In this document: positions 26,193 through 33,870 of the stretch, one piece after another
How positions within the stretch are numbered: position 1 is the first letter of the stretch
Layout of the letters: every line of letters begins with the position of its first letter
Source: DATBDE01 sp036270095
GTDB taxonomy: Bacteria > Actinomycetota > Thermoleophilia > Solirubrobacterales > Solirubrobacteraceae
Reading direction: 5' to 3'
DNA: 39,422 nucleotides
Assembly (NCBI GenBank): GCA_036270095.1
Contig: DATBDE010000021.1
Location: 1 to 39,422, forward strand
The notes under the pieces: model-generated
Databases searched by the model: none
What the model saw: the letters and a program-made list of their open reading frames with translations, nothing else
What the model was told of the DNA's origin: nothing
Program-made: the position numbers and the translations under genes

Positions 26193-27142
26193 CAGCTCTC
26201 CTGTTCGCGTTCGAGCAGCTCGGTGGCCGCGCTGGCGGGGTCCAGACGGCGGGCGACGACCTCGTCGAGCAGGCCGCCGAAGGCGGGGTCGGCGTCGACG
26301 TCGGCCTCCAGGCGCCGGCGCATGCGACCGGTGGCCAGCGCGATCACCTCGGCGCGCAGGTTGCGGCGCCGGCGCTCGGCCAGCGTGCCCTCCGCCTCGA
26401 TGTGGGCACGGTGCTCGTCGAGCTTGGCCACGATCTCCTCGATGCCGACCCCGCGGGCGGCCTCGGCGGTGACGATCGGTGGCACCCAGCCCTCTTGCGG
26501 CCCGAGCGAGAGCACGCCCTTGATCTCGCGCACCATCGTGTCGGTGAGCGGGTGGTCGGCCTTGTTGACCACGATGACGTCGGGGATCTCCATCACGCCC
26601 GCCTTGAGCGCCTGGATCGAATCGCCGGAGCCCGGCTGCAGCACGAGCACGACGGTGTCGGCGTGGTCGATGATGTCGACCTCGGCCTGGCCCACGCCGA
26701 CGGTCTCGAGGAACACGTCGTCCTTGCCCGCCGCGTCCATGAGCAGCGCCGCCTGCAGCGCCGCCTCGGACAGGCCGCCGAGCGCGCCGCGGTTGGCCAT
26801 CGAGCGGATGAAGACGCCGGGGTCGAGGAAGTGCTCGCTCAGGCGGATGCGGTCGCCGAGCAGCGCGCCGCGCGTGAACGGCGACGAGGGGTCGATGGAC
26901 AGGACCGCGACCTTGCGGTCGGCGTCGCGGCGGGCCTTGGTCAGCGCGCCGATCAGCGTCGACTTGCCCACGCCGGGCGGACCGGTGAAGCCGAAGATGG
27001 CGGCGCGGCCGGTGCGCGGGTAGACCTCGCGCACGAGCTCCCAGCCGGCGGGGTCGTCGTCCTCGACGAGCGAGATCGCCCGCGCGAGGGCGCGCTTGTC
27101 GCCGGCCACGAGGCGCTCTGCGAGTGGTCGATCGTCGGCCAT
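26192..27142 (-). CDS. meaB: MeaB-family GTPase, chaperone of B12-dependent acyl-CoA mutase
   Basis: 316 residues, G3E-class P-loop GTPase that gates cofactor loading and protects adenosylcobalamin mutases from inactivation. Walker A is GPPGVGKST (54-62); the family SIDPSSPFTRGALLGDRIR follows, then ETVGVGQAEVDIIDHAD with the switch Glu/Asp, and NKAD as the guanine-specificity motif. The partner is presumably the IcmA/IcmB-type mutase in this window. ATG 27142 is supported by the TAGACT hexamer 10 nt upstream; the longer frame to 27502 reads antisense through the acyltransferase gene and is rejected. Followed by the hydratase-family gene. Confidence 0.94.
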   Translation of the reverse strand: MADDRPLAERLVAGDKRALARAISLVEDDDPAGWELVREVYPRTGRAAIFGFTGPPGVGKSTLIGALTKARRDADRKVAVLSIDPSSPFTRGALLGDRIRLSEHFLDPGVFIRSMANRGALGGLSEAALQAALLMDAAGKDDVFLETVGVGQAEVDIIDHADTVVLVLQPGSGDSIQALKAGVMEIPDVIVVNKADHPLTDTMVREIKGVLSLGPQEGWVPPIVTAEAARGVGIEEIVAKLDEHRAHIEAEGTLAERRRRNLRAEVIALATGRMRRRLEADVDADPAFGGLLDEVVARRLDPASAATELLEREQES

Positions 27143-27170
27143 GGGGCGGGCAAGTCTACGATTCGCGCCG
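27143..27170. promoter_or_regulatory. Bidirectional promoter, meaB / acyltransferase
   Basis: 28 bp between starts. Minus hexamer TAGACT (27153-27158) is 10 nt from the meaB ATG; plus hexamer TACGAT (27157-27162) is 8 nt from the acyltransferase ATG. The TA at 27157-27158 is shared. No Shine-Dalgarno sites. Confidence 0.6.
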
Positions 27171-27851
27171 ATGGACACCGCGCAAGTGCCGCCGCCGATC
27201 GAGGGCGTCCCCGCGGCCGTGCGCGGCGACCCCGCACCCCGGCACGGCGGGCCGCTGGCCCTGCTGCGCTTCCTGCGCGCGCGCGGCATGCTCACGCCCA
27301 AGTACGGGCTGCTGGCGTTGCGCCTGGCGTGGCTGAAGCTGCGCTGGGGCAAGCGGCTGGTCACCGACGGGCTGGCCTTCGTGGGCCCCGGGGTGACCTT
27401 CGAGATCAAGCCCGGCGCGCGCTTGGTGCTGGGACGCTGGTCGTGGATCGGGCACGACACGAAGATCCGCGTGCACGAGGGCGAGGTGTGCATCGGGGCC
27501 AAGACGGTGCTCGGTCAGGAGTGCACGATCTCGGCCTTCAAGCACGTGTCTATCGGGCGCGAGTGCATCCTCGCGGACCGGGTCATGCTCATCGACTTCG
27601 ACCACGGCGTGGTCGACGTAGAGCGCCCGATCCGGCTGCAGGGGATCTACAAGCGCGAGGTGAGCGTGGGCCACAACTGCTGGATCGGCTACGGCGCGTG
27701 CGTCCTACGCGGCGTCACCATCGGCGACAACTGCGTGGTCGGCACCAGCGCCGTCATCACCAAGGACATCCCCGACAACGCCGTCGTCGCCGGCGTGCCC
27801 GGTCGCGTCATCCGGATGCGCGACACCCCGCGCACCCTGCGCTGGGACTAG
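27171..27851 (+). CDS. Hexapeptide-repeat acyltransferase (LbH family)
   Basis: 226 residues. The left-handed beta-helix of imperfect [LIV]-G-x4 repeats spans about 65-210 (VLGRWSWIGHDTKI, VCIGAKTVLGQECTI, VSVGHNCWIGYGACVLRGVTIGDNCVVGTSAVITKDI), ending with AGVPGRVIR, as in maltose/galactoside O-acetyltransferases. A likely catalytic His is in LIDFDHGVVD. It probably O-acylates a carbohydrate. A hexapeptide transferase (Rv3034c, from memory) also lies near the mycobacterial Rv3030-Rv3032 genes whose counterparts are just downstream here. The 3' 147 nt overlap the P450 gene on the other strand. Confidence 0.88.
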   Translation: MDTAQVPPPIEGVPAAVRGDPAPRHGGPLALLRFLRARGMLTPKYGLLALRLAWLKLRWGKRLVTDGLAFVGPGVTFEIKPGARLVLGRWSWIGHDTKIRVHEGEVCIGAKTVLGQECTISAFKHVSIGRECILADRVMLIDFDHGVVDVERPIRLQGIYKREVSVGHNCWIGYGACVLRGVTIGDNCVVGTSAVITKDIPDNAVVAGVPGRVIRMRDTPRTLRWD

Positions 27852-29093
27852 GACCTCGCCGCCGCGCTCGGGCACGAGCGTGACGTGGCGTATCCGCTGG
27901 GCCTCGGGACGGGTATCCGGCGGCGCGGCGAGCTCGGTGCGCTGCAGGACCTCGCGCAGCACGACCTTCATCTCCAGCTGCGCGAACGCGGCGCCCAGGC
28001 AGCGGCGCACCCCGCCGCCGAAGGGGATCCACGAGTACGGCGCGGGCGCGCCGTCGAGGAAGCGCCCGGGGTCGAACGCCTCGGGGTCGGGCCACACGTC
28101 GGCGGCGCGGTGCACGGGAGTGATCGCGGGCACGACCATGGTCCCGGGCTCGAGGTCGTAGCCGGCCACGCGCGCGGGTGCGGCCACCACGCGGGCGACG
28201 TCGAGCACGACCGGCCGGATGCGCAGGACCTCCTTGATGGTCGCGTCGAGGTAGGCGTCGTCGGCCCGCGCGCGAGCCATGACCTCGGGGTGGCGGACGA
28301 GCCGCTCGCACGCCCAGGCCAGCCCGGTGGCGGTGGTCTCGTGGCCCGCCAGCAGCAGGGTGAGGAGCTCGTCGCGCAGGGCGCGGTCGGGGAGCCCAGC
28401 GCGGATGAGCAGGCTGAGCACGTCGACGCGCTCGCCGGCTCCGGGGTCGCTCCGGCGCGTCGCGATCTCGTCGAACAGGATGGCGTCGACGCGGTCGCGC
28501 AGGCGCAGGTAGCGGCCGTACGGGCTGCGCGGGCCGAGGTCGACGTTCGTCCACGCGAACCACAGGTAGGCCGGCTGCTCCATGAGGTCGGTCAGCAGCG
28601 TGCGCAGGCGGTCCAGGCGCTCGGCCTCGTCGATGCCGAAGACGGTGCGCAGGATCACCTCGAGTGTGATCCGCTGCATGCTCGGGCGGGTGGCGAACGG
28701 GCGGTCGGTGGGCCAGGTCGCGATCTCGGCCGCCGCGATCTGCGCCATCACGTCGGCGTAGCGCTTGACCGCCTCGCCGTGGAAGGGCGGCAGCATGAGC
28801 TTGCGGGTCTGCAGGTGCTCGGCCTCGTCGAGCAGCAGCAGCGAGTCGTCGCCCAGGGTGGGCGCGAGGAACCGGTTGGCCTCGCCGGCCTTGAACACCG
28901 ACGTGTCGCCGGTGAAGACCTCCTTGCACGCGGCCGGATCGGTCAGATAGGCGAGCTTCCCGAACGGGATCAGCCGCAGCGAGAAGACGCTGCCGTAGCG
29001 TCGCCGGCAGGCGTCGAGGAACGCCACCGGCCGCGCGGAGAACAGCGCAGTCTGGACGAGGGCGGGGAGTCGGGGGCCGGGCGGTTGCGCCAC
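27705..29093 (-). CDS. Cytochrome P450 with antisense-overlapping C-terminal tail
   Basis: 462 residues, soluble class. I-helix oxygen-binding AGHETT (249-254), K-helix ExxR (EVLR, 288-291), and the heme loop PFGGGVRRCLG with the thiolate Cys365. A normal P450 end would be near residue 415 (LVPERGGEVLV). The last about 47 residues are an Asp/Gly/Ala-rich tail encoded entirely antisense to the acyltransferase, with no look of a conserved domain, as if an original stop was lost. GTG 29093 starts 16 nt after the acidic protein stop. Substrate unknown; its operon suggests lipid or glycolipid chemistry. No ferredoxin or reductase gene is nearby. Confidence 0.9.
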   Translation of the reverse strand: MAQPPGPRLPALVQTALFSARPVAFLDACRRRYGSVFSLRLIPFGKLAYLTDPAACKEVFTGDTSVFKAGEANRFLAPTLGDDSLLLLDEAEHLQTRKLMLPPFHGEAVKRYADVMAQIAAAEIATWPTDRPFATRPSMQRITLEVILRTVFGIDEAERLDRLRTLLTDLMEQPAYLWFAWTNVDLGPRSPYGRYLRLRDRVDAILFDEIATRRSDPGAGERVDVLSLLIRAGLPDRALRDELLTLLLAGHETTATGLAWACERLVRHPEVMARARADDAYLDATIKEVLRIRPVVLDVARVVAAPARVAGYDLEPGTMVVPAITPVHRAADVWPDPEAFDPGRFLDGAPAPYSWIPFGGGVRRCLGAAFAQLEMKVVLREVLQRTELAAPPDTRPEAQRIRHVTLVPERGGEVLVPAQGARGVAHPDDATGHAGDDGVVGDVLGDDGAGADHAVVADGDAA

Positions 29094-29109
29094 GGCCCCG
29101 ATTCTCCCA

Positions 29110-29514
29110 TCAGTCGTCGCCCTCGCGCTCCTGTTTCTCGCGCTTGCGCTGCTCGCCGGCCAGCTCGGGCGCCTCGGGGTCGGTCGGGCCGCCGGGGATC
29201 GGATCGCCCTTGTACTCGTCGGGGTCGTCGACCTCCTCGCCGCCGACCGTCACGCCGCCGTCGGGCTGATGGACGACCTCGGACGGACCGAGCTTGGTCT
29301 CCGGGCCCTCGTCGTAGCCGTGGTCCCCCTCGGCGCCGCCGAAGGTCGAGTACTTGGCCTGGTCGTCGGGCCACTCGGACAAATCAGAGGGCAGGTCCTC
29401 GGGATCCCGCTCCTCCCACTCGCGCATCTTCGCCTCGGCGTCTTCGTAGGCCTTCTTGGTCTCCTGCGCCTTCTCGTGCGCCTCGGACTTCTGCTGGGTC
29501 TGCTCCTCACTCAT
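29110..29514 (-). CDS. Small highly acidic protein of unknown function
   Basis: 134 residues, about one third Asp/Glu. The N-terminal 40 residues (KSEAHEKAQETKKAYEDAEA) look like a charged helix or coiled coil; the remainder is Pro/Gly/Asp rich and probably disordered, with WPDDQAKYSTFGG and VVHQPDGGVTVGGEEVDDPDEY as the most ordered-looking parts. I do not recognise a family. The start lies 8 nt inside the glycosyltransferase gene and the stop is 16 nt before the P450 start, so it belongs to the same operon and is presumably translated. Confidence 0.75.
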   Translation of the reverse strand: MSEEQTQQKSEAHEKAQETKKAYEDAEAKMREWEERDPEDLPSDLSEWPDDQAKYSTFGGAEGDHGYDEGPETKLGPSEVVHQPDGGVTVGGEEVDDPDEYKGDPIPGGPTDPEAPELAGEQRKREKQEREGDD

Positions 29515-30733
29515 GGGTGGGACCTACCCCGGATTGCGGTGCATGCAATCGGGGGTTTGCCAGCTCGGCGTAGACCGCCGCGGTCTGGCGGGCCACGTCC
29601 GCCCAGTCGAAGCGCAGCACGTGCTCGGAGGCCTCGGCGACCAGGCGCTCGCGCAGCGGCTCGTCGGTGAGCAGGCGCTCGACCATGACCGCCAGGTGCT
29701 CGGCGTCGCCGCCGTTGAAGCGCAGGCCGACGCGCTCGTCGGGGGGCACGATCTCGCGCAGGCCGCCCGTGTCGGCCACGATGCACGGGCAGCCCGAGGC
29801 CATGGCCTCCAGGGCCACGAGGCCGAAGGGCTCATACAGCGACGGGATCACGCACAGGTCGGCGATCCGGTAGAGCGAGTGCAGCACGTCGTCGCCGATC
29901 CAGCCCAGGAACGCGCCGTGCTCCATGAGCCCGAGCTCCTCAGCCTGCTCTCGCAGCTCGGCCTCGTGGGTGCCGCTGCCCGCGACGAGGAAGCGCACGC
30001 CGCCGAGCTCCTCGATGATCCCCGGCAGCGCCTCGAGCGCGAGCTGGAAGCCCTTCTCGTAGACCAGCCGCCCCACCAGCACCACGAGACGCTCGTCGGG
30101 CGCGGCGAACTCGCCGCGCAGCCGCTCGAGGTCGGCGACCGGCTCGAGGTCGGCGGGGTCGATGCCGTTGGGGATGACGGAGACGCGGGACTCCTCGAGC
30201 CCGTAGATGTCGGCGACGTGCTCGCGCATGTAGTGCGAGCAGGTCACGACCTGATCGGCGCGGTTGGTGATCCAGCGCTCGACGCTGTGGATGTAGGACT
30301 GGGGGTGCTTGTCGACCCAGCCCTGGTGGCGGCCGTATTCGGTCGCGTGGATGGTCACAACCAGCGGACAGCGGAAGCGCCGGGCCAGGTGGTCGAGCGC
30401 GGACGCGATGAGCCAGTCGTGCCCATGCACGACGTCGAAGTCGTAGCGGTCCCCGAGCTCGACGCCGGCGGCGAGCATGTCGGCGTTCATGTGCTCGACC
30501 CAGGCCACGAACTCCTGCAGGTCGCGCGGGCGGCGCGGCTCGCGCACGCGGTGCACCAAGACGCCGTCGATCTCCTGGTCGGCGGGCATGGACTCGTCGC
30601 CGCGGGTGAGCACGTGGACCTCGACGCGCTCGGCGGCCACGAGCTGCTCGGAGAGCTTGCGGACGTGGCGCGCCAGGCCGCCCTCGACGATGGGCGGGTA
30701 CTCCCAGGAGAGGATCAGGACGCGGAGACTCAC
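29507..30733 (-). CDS. GT4 glycosyltransferase, Rv3032-like alpha-1,4-glucan synthase
   Basis: 408 residues, GT-B fold. The N-terminal SWEYPPIVEGGLARHV (9-24), VVHGHDWLIASALDHLA and TIHATEYGRHQGWV closely follow my recollection of mycobacterial Rv3032, the alpha-1,4-glucosyltransferase that elongates methylglucose lipopolysaccharide and glycogen. The C-terminal donor site has VGRLVYEKGFQLALEALP and the E-x7-E motif in PSLYEPFGLVALEAMASG. GTG 30733 overlaps the GH57 stop as GTGA. The order methyltransferase-GH57-GT4 supports the role more than any single motif. Confidence 0.88.
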   Translation of the reverse strand: MSLRVLILSWEYPPIVEGGLARHVRKLSEQLVAAERVEVHVLTRGDESMPADQEIDGVLVHRVREPRRPRDLQEFVAWVEHMNADMLAAGVELGDRYDFDVVHGHDWLIASALDHLARRFRCPLVVTIHATEYGRHQGWVDKHPQSYIHSVERWITNRADQVVTCSHYMREHVADIYGLEESRVSVIPNGIDPADLEPVADLERLRGEFAAPDERLVVLVGRLVYEKGFQLALEALPGIIEELGGVRFLVAGSGTHEAELREQAEELGLMEHGAFLGWIGDDVLHSLYRIADLCVIPSLYEPFGLVALEAMASGCPCIVADTGGLREIVPPDERVGLRFNGGDAEHLAVMVERLLTDEPLRERLVAEASEHVLRFDWADVARQTAAVYAELANPRLHAPQSGVGPTHE

Positions 30734-32157
30734 GGCACAAGCAGCGTGGAGGGCGAGGCGTAGGGAGCGACGTTGCGGACGCGGCCGGCGGGGGAGTCTA
30801 GTTCGAGCGCATCCACCGCTGCCGCGGTGTGGTCGGCCGCGCGCTCGCGCCCGTAGGGCGCCGCCAGGTCACGGCTGACCATGAAGGCCCAGTCGCTGGA
30901 CTGGGCCAGCAGGAGCTCGCGTACGGACAGCGCGTTGGCCCGCGCGCCGGCGCCGACCACGCGCAGCTCCGCGTCGCGCGCGGCCCAGGCCAGGTCGGCG
31001 ACCTGCGGGCCCGACCACGTCGACAGGGTGCGCGGTGTGCCCCACGTGGTGACGGGCAGGTCGGGAGGCGCCCACGCCGGCTCGTGGCGCGCCGGCGCGT
31101 CGTCCAGCGGGGCCAGCGCCAGCCCCTGCTCGGCCGCCTCGGCCAGCACCGCGCTCAGCCACTCGGCCCCTTCGTACCACCAGTGCCCGAGCAGCTCGGT
31201 GTCCAGCGCGCACACCAGCAGGGCCGGGCGCCCGAGCTCCGCCCGGCAGGCGTCGAGCCGCTCGAGCGTGCGCGCCACGAAGTCCGCGGCGTGCTCGCGC
31301 GCCAGCGCCACCGCCACCTCGTGGCGATAGGGCGTGCCGTCGTTGGTCCACGGCCGGTGGTGGTGGACCGTGTGGTGGTGATAGTCGCGGTAGTGGCCGT
31401 GGGCGGGGTAGCCCCGGTCGCTCCAGGCCAGCTCGACGGTGACCCGGTCGACTGGGACGAGCAACGGTCCTGCGGGCGAGCGCAAGGGCACGCCGTGCGC
31501 GGCGGACGCCAGCCCGAGCACGTCGGTCAAGTCGACGCACGTCGCGTGCACGCCCGCCTCCTCGAGCATTGGGTCCAGCCACGACGCGTGCGCGCACTCG
31601 GGCAGCCAGAAGCCGCCGGCCCAGTCGGCGGCGCCCGCGCGGCGGCGGAAGGCCTCGATCCCGGTCTGCACCTGCAGGCGCACGCCGCCGTCGGTGGCGC
31701 ACAGCGGCAGCACCGCGTGCGTGGCGGTCGACGTCCATGCCGTCCGCGCCAGCAGCGGACCCAACACGTCGTGGCCGAGGGCCTCGAAGCGCTCCGCGGC
31801 GCGCACGTAGTCGCCGCCCGCGCGCTCGACCTCGTCGGCGAGCACGTGCTCCCGGCCCTCGCGCAGCCCGGCCGCGTCGAGCGCGTGCGTCTGGGCACGC
31901 ACGTCGCGCAGGAAGGCCAGGAAGCGCGTCGCCACGGCCTCGTCGTCGCGCAGCGCCTCGAGCTGGTCGGCGAGCACCGGTGTGACCGAGAGCGTGACCG
32001 GCCCCCCTTCGTCGAGTACGTCGAGCAGGGGCAGGTAGGAGGTGGCGATGGCCTCCCACAGCCACTCCTCTCCGAAGGGCCAGGTGCCGTAGCCCTCCAC
32101 GTAGGGCATGTGGGTGTGGAGGACGAGCGCGAGCTCGCCGCGGGCTAGATCCGGCAC
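30730..32157 (-). CDS. GH57 1,4-alpha-glucan branching enzyme, Rv3031-like
   Basis: 475 residues from GTG 32157. GH57 motif 1 is LHTHMPYVEG (13-22), motif 3 FWLPECA holds the nucleophile Glu187, and motif 4 ALDTELLGHWWYEG holds the acid/base Asp319. A C-terminal DUF1957-type helical domain follows. Such enzymes put alpha-1,6 branches into alpha-1,4-glucans; mycobacterial Rv3031 acts in methylglucose lipopolysaccharide synthesis. GTG 32157 overlaps the upstream methyltransferase by 13 nt, and the longer frame to 32313 reads through that gene. It is coupled to the GT4 gene by a GTGA overlap. Confidence 0.9.
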   Translation of the reverse strand: MPDLARGELALVLHTHMPYVEGYGTWPFGEEWLWEAIATSYLPLLDVLDEGGPVTLSVTPVLADQLEALRDDEAVATRFLAFLRDVRAQTHALDAAGLREGREHVLADEVERAGGDYVRAAERFEALGHDVLGPLLARTAWTSTATHAVLPLCATDGGVRLQVQTGIEAFRRRAGAADWAGGFWLPECAHASWLDPMLEEAGVHATCVDLTDVLGLASAAHGVPLRSPAGPLLVPVDRVTVELAWSDRGYPAHGHYRDYHHHTVHHHRPWTNDGTPYRHEVAVALAREHAADFVARTLERLDACRAELGRPALLVCALDTELLGHWWYEGAEWLSAVLAEAAEQGLALAPLDDAPARHEPAWAPPDLPVTTWGTPRTLSTWSGPQVADLAWAARDAELRVVGAGARANALSVRELLLAQSSDWAFMVSRDLAAPYGRERAADHTAAAVDALELDSPAGRVRNVAPYASPSTLLVP

Positions 32158-32927
32158 ACGGCGAGGAAGTCGAGGGCCCGCTGCAGCTCGCGCGCCGGCG
32201 CCGGCCGCAGCGCGAAGTCGCGCGCGTCGATCGAGGGCGTGAACCAGCCGTAGAAGCGGTCGGTGAGGCCCAGGCGCGGGTGCACGGCGTCCCAGCCCGC
32301 GCGCAGCGCCCACGCGTGCACGCGCAGCCGCCGCGCGTGGAAGAGGCCGAACAGCTCGACGCGGTCAAAGACGCCGGCGCACAGGGCCTGGAACTCCTCC
32401 GCCCGGTACTCGTGCACGTGCCACGGGTTGCCCGAGCGCTCGGCGCCGGGCGGCGCCAGCGTGAGCACGTTGGGCGTCGACACGTACGCGACCCCGCCGG
32501 GCGACAGCAGCGAGCGGAAGTGCTCGAGCACGGCGGTCGCGTCCTGCACGTGCTCGATGGTCTGCAGGAAGACGACGTCGTCGCAGGGCTCCGCGAAGCG
32601 GTCGACGAGGTCGCGCTCGAAGCGCAGGTTGGGGCGCCGGTAGCGCAGGCGCGCGTGCTCGAACGCCTCCGGGTTGGCGTCGACGCCGACCACGCCCGCC
32701 GCCGTCACCGCCAGCGTGTGGGCGCCGTAGCCCTCCCCGCAGGCCATGTCGATGACCTTCCGCCCCGCCACCCGCCGGGCGATCCAGCGGTAGACGACGA
32801 CGTGGCGCTGGAACCAGTAGTTCTCCTCGGGGACGTCGGGCAGCGTGCGCTCGCCGGTCAGCGCGAGCGGCGGCACGCCGTCGGGCATGTCGCGCTGGCG
32901 AATCTGAACGTTGCCGTTCTCTGGCAC
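32145..32927 (-). CDS. SAM-dependent methyltransferase, Rv3030-like
   Basis: 260 residues. Class I methyltransferase: SAM loop VIDMACGEGYGAHTLA (58-73), acidic GVDANPEAF (81-89), then VSTPN. The N-terminal LALTGERTLPDVPEENYWFQ (21-40) is nearly the same as the matching segment of mycobacterial Rv3030 as I recall it, which is proposed to methylate glucose units of methylglucose lipopolysaccharide. It heads the operon methyltransferase-GH57-GT4-acidic-P450. GTG 32927 is chosen because a TAGCGT hexamer ends 8 nt upstream; ATG 32888 is an alternative that still keeps the conserved block. Confidence 0.87.
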   Translation of the reverse strand: MPENGNVQIRQRDMPDGVPPLALTGERTLPDVPEENYWFQRHVVVYRWIARRVAGRKVIDMACGEGYGAHTLAVTAAGVVGVDANPEAFEHARLRYRRPNLRFERDLVDRFAEPCDDVVFLQTIEHVQDATAVLEHFRSLLSPGGVAYVSTPNVLTLAPPGAERSGNPWHVHEYRAEEFQALCAGVFDRVELFGLFHARRLRVHAWALRAGWDAVHPRLGLTDRFYGWFTPSIDARDFALRPAPARELQRALDFLAVCRI

Positions 32928-32955
32928 GACGACTGACGCTATCGTCCCGCGCCGC
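32928..32955. promoter_or_regulatory. Bidirectional promoter, Rv3030-like operon / second methyltransferase
   Basis: 28 bp between starts. Minus hexamer TAGCGT (32936-32941) ends 8 nt from GTG 32927; plus hexamer TATCGT (32940-32945) ends 10 nt from ATG 32956. They share TA at 32940-32941. No Shine-Dalgarno sites. Confidence 0.55.
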
Positions 32956-33870
32956 ATGAGCGCCCCACGGACTCCGGCGCAGATCCGCGCGGTCAACGAG
33001 CGCTATCACGACGCCGCCGCCGACGAGTACGACGCCAAGTGGGGCATCGACTTCGGCGCCAAGGGCCTGCGCCAGGTCCTGGGCAAGCTCGACAAGGTGC
33101 TCGGTCGCGGCCCGCATGGGCCCTACGACAGCGCGCTCGAGATCGGCGCCGGCACCGGGTACTTCTCGCTGAACCTGATGCAGGCCGGCGTGATCCGCTC
33201 CGCCACCTGCGTCGACATCTCGCCCGGGATGCTGCGGGCGCTGCGCGCCAACGCGGTCGGCCTCGGACTCGAGGTGCGCACCGAGGCCTGCGACGCGGAG
33301 GCGCTCCCGTTCCCGGACGCGAGCTTCGACCTCGTCTTCGGTCACGCCGTGCTGCACCACCTGCCCGACCTGGGCGCCGCGTTCTCCGAGTTCCACCGCG
33401 TCCTGCGCCCCGGCGGCACGCTGGCCTTCGCCGGCGAGCCCTCGCGCTACGGCGACCGCCTCGCCGCCGTGCCCAAGCGGGCGGCCGGCGCCGTGGCCCC
33501 GCTGTGGCGCGCGGCCATGGGCGCGGGCGCGGCGGAGTCGGCCGCCAACGGCCACGCCGGCCACGGGGTCCACGGGCTCGAGCGCTACGTCGACGTCCAC
33601 GCCTTCGCCCCCGGCGACCTGCGGAGGCTGGCCCGCAACGCCGGCTTTGAACGGGTGCGCCTGCGCGGCGAGGAGCTGCTGGCGAGCTGGTTCGGCTGGG
33701 CCAACCGCTCGCTCGAGGCCACCGCCGAGCCAGCCGAGGTGCCGTGGCTGTGGCGCCAGTACGCCTACCGCGGCTACCTCGTCCTGCAGCAGGTCGACCG
33801 CGTCGTGCTCGAGCCGCGCCTGCCGCCGGGGGTCTTCTACAACCTCATGCTCAGCGCCCGCCGGGTCTAG
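32956..33870 (+). CDS. Class I SAM-dependent methyltransferase (second)
   Basis: 304 residues. SAM loop ALEIGAGTGYFSLNL (about 55-69), CVDISPGML (acidic strand end), ACDAEALPFPDASFDLVFGHAVLHHL and LRPGGTLAFAGEPSR are textbook motifs I-IV. The N-terminal VNERYHDAAADEYDAKWGIDFG is a distinctive actinobacterial pattern. Divergent from the Rv3030-like operon through a shared promoter, it may act on the same product, for example as a second O-methyltransferase, but that is inference. The stop TAG shares the CTAG tetranucleotide with the convergent dehydrogenase stop. Confidence 0.87.
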   Translation: MSAPRTPAQIRAVNERYHDAAADEYDAKWGIDFGAKGLRQVLGKLDKVLGRGPHGPYDSALEIGAGTGYFSLNLMQAGVIRSATCVDISPGMLRALRANAVGLGLEVRTEACDAEALPFPDASFDLVFGHAVLHHLPDLGAAFSEFHRVLRPGGTLAFAGEPSRYGDRLAAVPKRAAGAVAPLWRAAMGAGAAESAANGHAGHGVHGLERYVDVHAFAPGDLRRLARNAGFERVRLRGEELLASWFGWANRSLEATAEPAEVPWLWRQYAYRGYLVLQQVDRVVLEPRLPPGVFYNLMLSARRV

